This document shows positions 1-6,911 of a DNA stretch of 10,926 bases, in pieces. Under the pieces are notes generated by a model. That model made no database searches. It was not told the DNA's origin and saw only the letters and a list, made by a program, of their open reading frames with translations. Position numbers and translations under genes: made by a program. The stretch is taken from contig LSCC01000076.1 of the NCBI GenBank assembly GCA_001577215.1, positions 1 through 10,926 on the forward strand, in the 5' to 3' direction. Source of the DNA: Fidelibacterota bacterium TCS52. GTDB lineage: Bacteria; Fidelibacterota; Fidelibacteria; Fidelibacterales; Fidelibacteraceae. Every line of letters starts with the position of its first letter. The first letter of the stretch is position 1.

Positions 1-611
1 GTGCTTCCAAATGATTCCATTATTCCAGTCGTACCTGTAATAGAAACTGATCTTAAACCCACTTTACTAGATTTTGATAATCCCGGATTATTTGATTTTT
101 CTACACCAGGAACGAGTGATAACACATCACCTAAACTTGATGCTTGCATATGTTCAATTTCGCCAGATGTGATTTTGCGTGTCGTTGTAACTTCAGTTGG
201 AATCACCGATTTTTCTAAAGCAGAGACTTCGATACCACCGATCATAAAACAATATTCAAAATTATCTCTTTTTTTACATTTAATTAATTTTATCTTTACA
301 TTATAATTTTCACCGGTTTTAATTTTTAAATCAAACAAACTGTTACTAAAAAAACCATCTTTCAACGCAGCAATCTTATAAGTACCCTCTTTCACATGAC
401 GTATTTCAAAGTATCCATTTTTATCACTCATAGATTCCATTTTAAAATCTTCGTCCATCGGGTCTTCTAATACAACTAGTGCGTTTGCTATTGGTTCCTT
501 TTTCAACTGAGATAATATTAAACCTGTAATCTTTGAATCTTTAGCAAAAGTTAAATTTACAAAACTCAAATAAGCAAGTATTGCAAATAATAATATTCTA
601 ATTGTTTTCAT
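1..611 (-). CDS. TonB-dependent outer-membrane receptor, N-terminal part (runs off the left edge)
   Basis: The minus strand is open from an ATG at 611 to the window edge (203 codons plus 2 nt), so the C-terminal plug remainder and the beta-barrel lie outside. Residues 1-23 form a signal peptide ending LTFA|KD. Residues about 27-110 resemble the carboxypeptidase-regulatory-like beta-sandwich (DKNGYFEIRHVKEGTYKI at 63-80), common at the front of Bacteroidota receptors. Residues about 127-203 look like a plug domain (ITSGEIEHMQASSLGDVL, then LVPGVEKSNNPG). Such receptors import substrates across the outer membrane with TonB energy. An in-frame ATG six codons upstream (629) adds MRRKNY and is an equally possible start. 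The gene is divergent from the ABC operon at 818, so a shared substrate or regulator is possible but unproven. The substrate cannot be read from this fragment. Confidence 0.85.
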   Translation of the reverse strand, partial: MKTIRILLFAILAYLSFVNLTFAKDSKITGLILSQLKKEPIANALVVLEDPMDEDFKMESMSDKNGYFEIRHVKEGTYKIAALKDGFFSNSLFDLKIKTGENYNVKIKLIKCKKRDNFEYCFMIGGIEVSALEKSVIPTEVTTTRKITSGEIEHMQASSLGDVLSLVPGVEKSNNPGLSKSSKVGLRSVSITGTTGIMESFGS

Positions 612-779
612 ATAATTCTTTCTTCTCATTTAATTCTTGCTTCTTTTTTTGGAATTTTATTAATTCACACCAATTATTAATTTTATCAAAAAATAATCAT
701 TAAAGCAAATAAAAAAAAATATTTGCATATAAAAATTTTTATTATTAAACTTATGTGAAGTTAATTTAAATTTTTGGAA

Positions 780-787
780 TATATTTG
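780..787 (+). promoter_or_regulatory. Candidate Bacteroidota-type -7 promoter box (TATATTTG) for the ABC operon
   Basis: TATATTTG matches the TAnnTTTG consensus known for the primary sigma factor of Bacteroidota. It lies 30 bp before the ATPase start codon, which would give a leader of about 25 nt. No clear TTTG-type -33 box is visible at the expected distance. In DNA this AT-rich the match could be chance. Confidence 0.35.
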
Positions 788-797
788 TCAAATGACA
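786..797. promoter_or_regulatory. Operator-like palindrome TGTCA-AA-TGACA at the predicted transcription start
   Basis: This is a perfect 5-bp inverted repeat with a 2-bp spacer. It overlaps the last bases of the candidate -7 box and the expected transcription start, upstream of the purine-rich AAAGGA ribosome-binding site at 799-804. Its position suits a repressor site, but no regulator gene is present in the window and the arms are short. Confidence 0.3.
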
Positions 798-817
798 GAA
801 AGGAAAAAAATTAAAAA

Positions 818-1705
818 ATGGAAAATGTAATAGAATTAAAAAACCTTACACATAAATACGATGATAAATTGGTGTTAAATAATCTGAATTTGTCAGTTAA
901 AAAAGGTCGTATTTTTGGTATTCTTGGAAAAAACGGAATGGGAAAAACAACCACCATTAATATTTTAATGGGATTCTTACGACCAACAAGTGGGGTCTGT
1001 AAAGTATTAGGTGAAGATTCACATAATATTTCTCCTAAAACTAGAGCAAGGATCGGATTGCTTCACGAAGGTCATATTGCTTACGATTTTATGACAATTA
1101 AACAAGTGGAAAAATTTTATTCTAACTTTTTCACTACTTGGAAAAAGGAATACTATTATGAATTGGTAAACAAATTACACTTAAAAGAAAATCATAGAAT
1201 ATCAAATATGTCTTGTGGGCAACGTTCTCAAGTTGTCTTGGGATTGATCTTTGCACAAGATCCTGAGTTAATGATCTTGGACGATTACTCAATGGGATTG
1301 GATCCTGGATATAGATCATTATTTGTTGATTATTTGAAAGAATTTGTTTCTACGAGTGAAAAAACTGTATTAATGACATCACATATTATTCAGGATATGG
1401 AAAAAATTATTGATGATGCTATTATTATGGGATATCAAAAACTTTTACTTCATACATCGCTGAAAAATTTTAAAAAATCATTCCATTGCTATCAAGTGCC
1501 TAAATCCTCTTCTACTGATAATTTACAAACCGATAATACTATTAGTAACATTGAAACGATCAAAACAAAAATAAATATATATTCTTTCAAAACTATTTCT
1601 GAAATAAAAAAATACTTAAAATCAAAAAATGTCTCCCTAGAAACATTAAAAGAAATACCGTTAGGCTTGGAAGATGCGTTTATCGGATTAACCGGAAAAT
1701 ATTAA
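818..1705 (+). CDS. ABC transporter ATP-binding protein (ABC-2/YtrB-like, atypical Walker B)
   Basis: This 295-residue protein is one complete nucleotide-binding domain plus an extension of about 85 residues. Visible motifs are Walker A GKNGMGKT (37-44), a signature reading MSCGQR (131-136) instead of LSGGQ, Walker B LMILDD (151-156), D-loop MGLD (159-162) and the H-loop histidine in TSH (189). The usual catalytic glutamate after Walker B is an aspartate (D156, in DDYSMGLDPGYR), and the Q-loop region reads LLHEGH. I recall the DDYS.GLD.GYR form from a distinct subfamily of Bacteroidota and Deltaproteobacteria, so it is probably a family trait, not decay. It should energise the permease encoded 9 nt downstream, on the cytoplasmic face of the inner membrane. 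Export is likelier than import because no binding protein is encoded nearby, but the substrate is unknown. Confidence 0.9.
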   Translation: MENVIELKNLTHKYDDKLVLNNLNLSVKKGRIFGILGKNGMGKTTTINILMGFLRPTSGVCKVLGEDSHNISPKTRARIGLLHEGHIAYDFMTIKQVEKFYSNFFTTWKKEYYYELVNKLHLKENHRISNMSCGQRSQVVLGLIFAQDPELMILDDYSMGLDPGYRSLFVDYLKEFVSTSEKTVLMTSHIIQDMEKIIDDAIIMGYQKLLLHTSLKNFKKSFHCYQVPKSSSTDNLQTDNTISNIETIKTKINIYSFKTISEIKKYLKSKNVSLETLKEIPLGLEDAFIGLTGKY

Positions 1706-1714
1706 GAGGTAATT

Positions 1715-2383
1715 ATGTTAAAATCAATTATTTATAAAGAATGGATAAAAATTCGTTGGGCTGTAATTGTTAGTTTTCTAGTAGTTTTTATTACATTGAT
1801 ATATGTTCAATTAGAAATTCGTCACTATATTGAGTTAATGACTGCATTTTCAAATTGGCTTTATATTATTCAACGCAAAATGTTATATTATGAAATATTT
1901 AAATATTTTCCATTGATAATTGGTGGTGTGATCTCAATACTTCAATTTGTGCCCGAAATGAGTAAACACAGAATGCGACTTTCATATCATTTGCCAATTT
2001 CAGAAAAAAAATTATTGCTATCTATGACATCTGTTGGTTTTTCCCTCCTTATTGTTAATTTAGCGATAATCGTTGGAGGACTTGTTGGAATAAGCTATAT
2101 TTATTATCCAGCTGAAATTGTTCAAAGTTTGCTTATAACTATTTTACCGTGGCTTTTAGGGGGAATTGGAGTTTACTTCCTTACTTCAACAATTATACTT
2201 GAACCTTCTTGGATATACAGAATCATATTGATGATAATTACATTTGCATTTATGAAACTGTTATTTATGGAAAGTGGATATAATGAATACCAATTTTCAA
2301 TATGGAAATACTTACTAATTATTGTTTTCTTTCCATTAATGGTGCTTTTCCCAGGGCATAGGTTTAGAAAAGGAATAAATTAA
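1715..2383 (+). CDS. ABC-2-type permease subunit, six predicted helices
   Basis: This 222-residue integral membrane protein has hydrophobic segments at about 14-31, 62-79, 107-130, 138-160, 167-184 and 197-213. A short basic N-terminus (KEWIKIRW) fits an ABC-2 permease half. A cytoplasmic-looking loop, FVPEMSKHRMRLSYHLP (78-94), sits where the coupling helix to the ATPase would be expected. The start is supported by AGAGG five bases upstream of the ATG at 1715, and the ATPase stop is only 9 nt away, so the two are co-transcribed. Sequence similarity to named permeases is not obvious by eye; assignment rests on topology and operon position. It presumably works as a homodimer, or with the next gene product, to move an unknown substrate. 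Confidence 0.75.
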   Translation: MLKSIIYKEWIKIRWAVIVSFLVVFITLIYVQLEIRHYIELMTAFSNWLYIIQRKMLYYEIFKYFPLIIGGVISILQFVPEMSKHRMRLSYHLPISEKKLLLSMTSVGFSLLIVNLAIIVGGLVGISYIYYPAEIVQSLLITILPWLLGGIGVYFLTSTIILEPSWIYRIILMIITFAFMKLLFMESGYNEYQFSIWKYLLIIVFFPLMVLFPGHRFRKGIN

Positions 2384-2398
2384 AATAAAGGTAAAAAA

Positions 2399-3640
2399 AT
2401 GTTAAATAAAATTTCAAGATATGTAATCATTTTATTAATTATTGTCGTGGCTGCCATCTATCTACCAAACTTTTACTGGATGGTTTTTCAAAAAAGTGTA
2501 AGAAGTCCTTCAATCTATTACAGTCCAATAAAAGATGATTTTGTTTATAGGCAATGGAATCGTCTAACCGGTTCAAAATATTATGACGCAGATGGAAATA
2601 CAATTACAGATAAAGAATTTAGAATTGCTTTGCCATTCTATTATTATCGTGATCTTGCTAAATGGGGAGAACTTCCGGATAGTGTAAAAACAATTAAATT
2701 TGATCATGACGAACTTAGAAAAGAAATGCAGATGTTGAGAATAAATGCTGATGACTTTCATGATCCTCTCATACAATTATGGCCATTAATTGAATCAAAA
2801 CCAAAATATGCAAAATTATCGATGCCTAACGAATTTTTTAGAATAACAGATAGAATAGAATTTTTTGATCCAGATTCTAATAAAGTTAAAAAAGAAATGT
2901 CTGAAATGTTCACTAACTCAATGAAAGAAAAAGGATTCAAATTTCCAGACAAATTCATTTTTGGAAATCCTACAACTCGAAAATCATTTGATGAAGGATA
3001 TTTTATTGTTGACAACGACAATTATACTTATCATTTAAAAAAGATAGAAGGTAAACCATTTTGCGTAAAAACAACGATCCCAAGAAATCTGGATATTAAA
3101 AGAATCTTTATCTATGAAGATACAAGAAAAGAATTTTATGGGTTGTTATTTACAAATTCCAATGATGTTTATTTGATAACTTATAATAATTATGAATTAA
3201 TTAAAGCACCTCTTGAAGATTATAATCCTGATAAAATGAAATTTGTAATGATAGCAGATCCATTGTTCAGAACTTTTAACTTTTCCGATGACGAAAAATC
3301 AACAAGTATTGTCACTGATAGAAATTATAATTTAATTGATAAATTTGAAATTAGCGGAACACCAAAAGAAAATACTATCACTGGGAAAATTGCAAAAACA
3401 ATATTTCCCTTTAAAATAGATACTTATTCGCGTAACACAGAATATATCAATTTTGATATTAAAATTAACTACCTACTTGGTTTAATAGGAATTTTAATTT
3501 CTCTAATAATATTTTTCATAATTAGTAGAAAAAAACAATTCAATTATAAAGAAAATTGGTTTGATATTGTTATTATCGCCTTGACTGGTGTATATGGTTT
3601 AATTACAGTTTTAATTATTAAACCCGGATATTGGGATTAG
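2399..3640 (+). CDS. DUF4857-like membrane-anchored protein with a large extracytoplasmic domain
   Basis: This 413-residue protein has one N-terminal helix (about 7-28), roughly 325 polar residues, then two C-terminal helices (about 357-376 and 388-407) separated by the basic loop RKKQFNYKENW. By the positive-inside rule the large domain lies outside the cytoplasmic membrane. An early segment rich in aromatic residues and proline (PSIYYSPIKDDFVYRQW, 37-53; LPFYYYRDLAKWGELPDS, 78-95) resembles DUF4857 as I recall that family, an uncharacterised group from Bacteroidales; this needs a profile search. Residues about 200-320 have short beta-strand-like stretches reminiscent of propeller blades. 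The start follows AAAGG at 2387-2391, and the gene lies 15 nt after the permease, so it is the third member of the ABC operon. It could be an accessory or a substrate-binding subunit. No catalytic motif is visible. Confidence 0.7.
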   Translation: MLNKISRYVIILLIIVVAAIYLPNFYWMVFQKSVRSPSIYYSPIKDDFVYRQWNRLTGSKYYDADGNTITDKEFRIALPFYYYRDLAKWGELPDSVKTIKFDHDELRKEMQMLRINADDFHDPLIQLWPLIESKPKYAKLSMPNEFFRITDRIEFFDPDSNKVKKEMSEMFTNSMKEKGFKFPDKFIFGNPTTRKSFDEGYFIVDNDNYTYHLKKIEGKPFCVKTTIPRNLDIKRIFIYEDTRKEFYGLLFTNSNDVYLITYNNYELIKAPLEDYNPDKMKFVMIADPLFRTFNFSDDEKSTSIVTDRNYNLIDKFEISGTPKENTITGKIAKTIFPFKIDTYSRNTEYINFDIKINYLLGLIGILISLIIFFIISRKKQFNYKENWFDIVIIALTGVYGLITVLIIKPGYWD

Positions 3641-3662
3641 AAAATAAATCCTAACTTTTTTT
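3631..3662 (+). terminator. Probable rho-independent terminator of the ABC operon
   Basis: TTGGGATT (3631-3638) pairs with AATCCTAA (3647-3654): eight pairs including one G-U, with an 8-nt loop, followed by C and seven T residues (3656-3662). The left arm overlaps the last codons and stop of the DUF4857-like gene. The right arm and T-run lie within the last codons of the convergent dehydrogenase gene. The stem is short and AT-rich, so strength is uncertain. It does not work in the other direction, where no T-run follows. Confidence 0.5.
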
Positions 3663-4784
3663 CATACTGATATTAATATTTCTTTTAGAATATTCTTCTA
3701 ACAAGTTTTCATAGCAACCGGAAATTTTTCCAATATATTCCGGCGGACAAATGCCCTTTTGCTTAATTGATCCATTTAAAAATTGTCTTGCTATGATCGT
3801 TGCTGTATATCCTGTTGTTCTCGCCATAGATGTAGTATGTGTCTCTCTGTCGTATTCATCATATAGATCAAATTGATATTTAACATTACTATTATTTTTA
3901 ATTCCTTCAATATTAATTTGCATTATTGTAAAATCTTCTTCTTTCTCTTCCAATTTCCATTTATCAATTATTAATTTTGAAAAAAATGACAATGGTTTAA
4001 TTTTTTTTCCATTTATTTCTATTGATGAATTGTCTAAGAATCCACAATCTTTAAATAGTTTCATTATTTGTGCATGCCCCGGATACCGCATTGTTTTTTC
4101 CTTCATAAATGGAATATCCAATGTTTTTGCCAATGAACGCAATCCATCAGTATTAAATGCTTCCAAAGAGCCAACTTGAGAAAAATTTTTAATCTCTACT
4201 TCTGATAACGCTTCTTTAACTACAAGTTTCCCATTTTCAATCATTCTTGCAGGACGAATAAATTCTTGTAAAACATCTGTAGGAGAAAATACAGCTTTGT
4301 ATTCATAAGGCAATTCCCTTTTCACAGGCAAACCTCCAACATAACATTCGAAACTTTTTGTACTTTCAAGTATATTATCAACATATCCTGCAATAATATT
4401 ACTAAATCCGGGAGCAACTCCACAATCAATGATCGCAGTAACATCTCTTTCTATTGCTAACGAGTGTAATTGAAAAGGATCTTCTTCAAAAAAGGAAATA
4501 TCAACAACATTTTTATTATTTTCAATTATTGTTTTTAAGGTTTTGAAACCCATAAATCCGGGCACCGCATTGATCACCAGATCTGAATTTTTCACAGCTT
4601 CTTTAATATTTCTAATTTTTGATAGATCAAGTTTAACTGATTTTACATTTTTTAGTTTTCCTAATTTTTTAAGATTTGCATGATCAATATCAACTGCTGT
4701 TATTTGAAAATCGCCTTCTTTTAACAAATCTTTTACAATTGCATATCCAACAAGTCCTACTCCTAATACTGAAATTTTTTTCAT
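3651..4784 (-). CDS. Saccharopine dehydrogenase-family oxidoreductase (lysine 6-dehydrogenase-like)
   Basis: This 377-residue protein begins with a Rossmann fold: ISVLGVGLVGYA has the GxGxxG dinucleotide motif (G8, G10, G13) and an acidic VDID strand end (31-34). It continues with DCGVAPGFSN (120-129), GGLPVKRELPYEYKAVFSP (150-168), FNTDGLRSL (210-218) and RYPGH (233-237), a series typical of the Lys9/LysDH group. These enzymes catalyse NAD(P)-linked oxidative deamination or saccharopine cleavage in lysine metabolism. Lysine 6-dehydrogenase fits the length, but the sequence does not settle the substrate. The start at 4784 is preferred because GGGAG lies nine bases upstream; the frame stays open for 18 more codons to 4838, but that extension is unlike the family. 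It is divergent from the ETF operon and convergent with the ABC operon, 10 nt apart. A link to amino-acid fermentation is an inference. Confidence 0.85.
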   Translation of the reverse strand: MKKISVLGVGLVGYAIVKDLLKEGDFQITAVDIDHANLKKLGKLKNVKSVKLDLSKIRNIKEAVKNSDLVINAVPGFMGFKTLKTIIENNKNVVDISFFEEDPFQLHSLAIERDVTAIIDCGVAPGFSNIIAGYVDNILESTKSFECYVGGLPVKRELPYEYKAVFSPTDVLQEFIRPARMIENGKLVVKEALSEVEIKNFSQVGSLEAFNTDGLRSLAKTLDIPFMKEKTMRYPGHAQIMKLFKDCGFLDNSSIEINGKKIKPLSFFSKLIIDKWKLEEKEEDFTIMQINIEGIKNNSNVKYQFDLYDEYDRETHTTSMARTTGYTATIIARQFLNGSIKQKGICPPEYIGKISGCYENLLEEYSKRNINISMKKS

Positions 4785-4912
4785 AACCCAATTCTCCCAT
4801 TTATTTAAGAAATAATTATAATAATAAAATTTACACAAATAATATTAATTTAAAAAAGATTTAATTTAATAATTATTTTTTTTATATTTTGCTTAACAAA
4901 AAAAGGAAATAA
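4785..4912. promoter_or_regulatory. Divergent promoter region, dehydrogenase versus etfB
   Basis: This is a 128-bp AT-rich gap holding both promoters. TATATTTTG at 4883-4891 resembles the Bacteroidota -7 box but with three bases instead of two between TA and TTTG. It would give etfB a leader of under 20 nt, with AAAAGGAAA (4901-4909) as its ribosome-binding site. No strong operator palindrome is seen; a 10-bp inverted repeat here is pure A/T and not informative. Confidence 0.4.
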
Positions 4913-5710
4913 ATGAATATAACAGTATGCATCAAACAAGTACCAGGAACATCAGAAGTAGAAATTGATGAAAAAACCGGTAATTTAATTCGTGAAGGTA
5001 TTGATACAAAAATGAATCCTTATGATCTATATGCAATTGAAACCGCGATGAAAATAAAGGAGAATAATTCCGCAAAGATCAATGTTATTTCTATGGGACC
5101 GCCACAAGCAGTAGAAGTAATTCAAGAAGCATATATGATGGGAGCAGATAACGGATATTTATTGACAGATAAAAAATTCGCCGGAGCGGATGTGCTTGCC
5201 ACTTCTTATGCTCTTTCACAGGGAATAAACAAAATGGATAATTACAATTTAATAATTTGCGGTAAAATGACAACTGATGGAGACACAGCTCAAGTCGGAC
5301 CAGAAATCGCAGAATTTTTGAATATCCCACATGTGGCAAATGTGAAAAAAATAATCGATATTAATTCTAATTCAATAACAGTAGAAATGGATATGCCCAA
5401 GACCGTAGAAATTCAAGAAGTAAAATTACCTTGCCTAATTACAGTTGAAAAAGAAATTCATCAACCTCGCTTACCATCATTTAAATTAAAACTTGCTACT
5501 GCAAAACGTAAGGTAAATAATATTACTTTCAAAGACTTAGATGACAGTAATCCTGAAAATTTTGGTTTAGATGGATCGCCAACTCAAGTTCTGGACGTAT
5601 TTCCTCCTACAAGCGATAGGGTAAACGAAAGATGGAAAGGAACTGGAAAGGAATTGGGTGAAAGAATATCTAAAAAATTAAAGAAATTAAAATTTGTTAA
5701 GGATAATTAA
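4913..5710 (+). CDS. etfB: Electron transfer flavoprotein beta subunit, bifurcating type
   Basis: This 265-residue protein has the usual ETF-beta length and layout. It shows VCIKQVPG near the start (5-12), MNPYDLYAIETA (34-45), GADVLATSYAL (91-101) and the FAD-contacting signature CGKMTTDGDTAQVGPEIAEFL (117-136, abbreviated here by its key residues D122, G123, D124, T125, Q127 and G129). These stretches match the ETF group paired with lactate dehydrogenase and butyryl-CoA dehydrogenase in anaerobes, whose beta subunit carries the bifurcating FAD and the NAD site. The C-terminal residues after about 230 form a basic tail. The stop codon overlaps the etfA start by one base (TAATG), which suggests translational coupling and 1:1 production. 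It is the first gene of the etfB-etfA-lctD operon and acts in the cytoplasm. The bifurcating assignment is inferred from context and motifs. Confidence 0.95.
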   Translation: MNITVCIKQVPGTSEVEIDEKTGNLIREGIDTKMNPYDLYAIETAMKIKENNSAKINVISMGPPQAVEVIQEAYMMGADNGYLLTDKKFAGADVLATSYALSQGINKMDNYNLIICGKMTTDGDTAQVGPEIAEFLNIPHVANVKKIIDINSNSITVEMDMPKTVEIQEVKLPCLITVEKEIHQPRLPSFKLKLATAKRKVNNITFKDLDDSNPENFGLDGSPTQVLDVFPPTSDRVNERWKGTGKELGERISKKLKKLKFVKDN

Positions 5711-6879
5711 TGGCATTTATAAAAATTCATCAAAAAAATGTTAAAAATGTTGAAGAGGCAATTAAAGTTTGCCCTTTTAATGCAATCAAATCAAAAAATG
5801 ATAAAATTGAAATAACCTCTGCATGTAAGATGTGTGATATATGCATAAAAAAAATGCCTGATATTTATGAATTCATTGAAGGCAAAAAAGTAAAAATAAA
5901 TAAAGATAACTGGAAAGGAATTGCTGTTTATGTTGATCATGTGGAAGGAGATATTCATCCGGTAACTTACGAATTGATAGGCAAAGCAGAAAGAATGGCA
6001 AAAAAGATCAACCAACCTGTTTATTGTTTATTTGTCGGTAGCAACATCAAACACAAAGCAGAGGATATACTTCATTATGGAGTAGATGAGGTTTTTGTTA
6101 TTGACAAAGAAGAATTATATGATTTTCGTATCGAACCGTATACAGCAGCTTTTGAAAATTTTATTACTAAAGTAAAACCTACGATTGTTCTTGTTGGCGG
6201 AACAACGGTCGGACGATCATTAGCTCCACGAGTAGCGGCACGATTTAGAACTGGATTAACAGCCGATTGTACAATTCTCGATGTGAAAGACAACACGGAT
6301 CTTGACCAAATTCGTCCAGCATTCGGTGGAAATATTATGGCTCATATTCACACACCAAATCACCGTCCACAATTTGCTACTGTAAGGTACAAGATATTTG
6401 ATGCACCAGAAAAAAATAAAAACAAAACAGGAAAAATTACCGAATGTAAAATTGATAGTAATAAATTAAAATCAAATATTAAAGTGTTAGAAGTGAAAAA
6501 AAAGGAAAAGGTGAAATCCATTGAGGAAGCAGATGTGATCGTAGTTGCAGGCAACGGCATCAAAAAAGAAAAAGATCTTGAAATGATAAATCAGTTAGCA
6601 AATAAACTTGGAGGAATGGTTGCAACAACTCGCCCACTTATTGAAGCCGGCTGGACAGATGCAAGACAACAAATTGGGTTAAGCGGACGAACTGTAAAAC
6701 CAAAATTGATCATTACTTGCGGCGTCTCCGGTTCTATTCAGTTCGTTGCCGGAATGAATAATTCTGAAAATATATTTGCAATAAATAACGATCCGAAAGC
6801 ACAAATTTTTGATGTAGCAAATTATGGTATAGTTGGCGATCTATACGAAATAATTCCAGAATTGATTAAAAAATTATAA
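5710..6879 (+). CDS. etfA: Electron transfer flavoprotein alpha subunit with N-terminal [4Fe-4S] ferredoxin-like domain
   Basis: This 389-residue protein is longer than ordinary ETF-alpha because of a front domain of about 65 residues. That domain has VCPFNAI (C21) and ACKMCDICIKK (C39, C42, C45). The four cysteines match one cluster of a two-cluster ferredoxin; the partner cluster is absent, and the position of its last ligand is M49. ETF-alpha proper starts near WKGIAVYVDHVEG (68-80). GGTTVGRSLAPRVAARF is present, and the C-terminal FAD domain shows GLSGRTVKP (323-331), GVSGSIQF (338-345) and AINNDPKAQIF (357-367). This form is typical of LctC/CarE-type bifurcating ETFs, where it passes electrons between ferredoxin, the beta-subunit FAD and the partner dehydrogenase. 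It overlaps etfB by one base and lies 32 bp before the dehydrogenase. The cluster is inferred from cysteine spacing. Confidence 0.95.
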   Translation: MAFIKIHQKNVKNVEEAIKVCPFNAIKSKNDKIEITSACKMCDICIKKMPDIYEFIEGKKVKINKDNWKGIAVYVDHVEGDIHPVTYELIGKAERMAKKINQPVYCLFVGSNIKHKAEDILHYGVDEVFVIDKEELYDFRIEPYTAAFENFITKVKPTIVLVGGTTVGRSLAPRVAARFRTGLTADCTILDVKDNTDLDQIRPAFGGNIMAHIHTPNHRPQFATVRYKIFDAPEKNKNKTGKITECKIDSNKLKSNIKVLEVKKKEKVKSIEEADVIVVAGNGIKKEKDLEMINQLANKLGGMVATTRPLIEAGWTDARQQIGLSGRTVKPKLIITCGVSGSIQFVAGMNNSENIFAINNDPKAQIFDVANYGIVGDLYEIIPELIKKL

Positions 6880-6911
6880 TAAATATTACATAATAATTTT
6901 AGGTAAAATAT

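Larger units (their letters stand above)
612..817. promoter_or_regulatory. Divergent intergenic region between the TonB receptor and the ABC operon
   Basis: These 206 bases are extremely AT-rich with several A- and T-runs and no credible coding frame on either strand. They must hold the promoters for both divergent transcription units. The only clear elements I see are the box and palindrome near the right end, listed separately. On the minus strand a TATTTTTTG (695 to 687) loosely resembles the Bacteroidota -7 box, but its spacing is one base too long and it could be chance. Confidence 0.6.

Noticed and set aside
1..306. A rightward open frame of 101 codons at the left edge.
   Set aside because: It lies on the opposite strand of the TonB receptor gene, whose minus-strand translation has a signal peptide, regulatory-like domain and plug; the rightward product has no recognisable features.
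687..695. Minus-strand TATTTTTTG as a -7 box for the receptor gene.
   Set aside because: The TA-to-TTTG spacing is one base longer than the consensus, and similar strings recur by chance in this A/T-rich gap.
4785..4838. An 18-codon N-terminal extension of the saccharopine dehydrogenase-like gene starting at 4838.
   Set aside because: The added residues precede the Rossmann strand that normally starts these enzymes, and GGGAG is well placed for the ATG at 4784.
4810..4878. 10-bp inverted repeat AAATAATTAT / ATAATTATTT in the divergent promoter region.
   Set aside because: It is made only of A and T and such repeats are expected by chance in DNA of this composition.
5710..5860. EtfA front domain read as a full two-cluster ferredoxin.
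   Set aside because: Only four of the eight cysteines are present, in the spacing for one cluster, so a two-cluster claim is not supported.
6075..6563. Two leftward open frames within etfA (73 and 67 codons).
   Set aside because: They are antisense to a strongly conserved ETF-alpha coding region and have no motifs, start signals or sensible composition.
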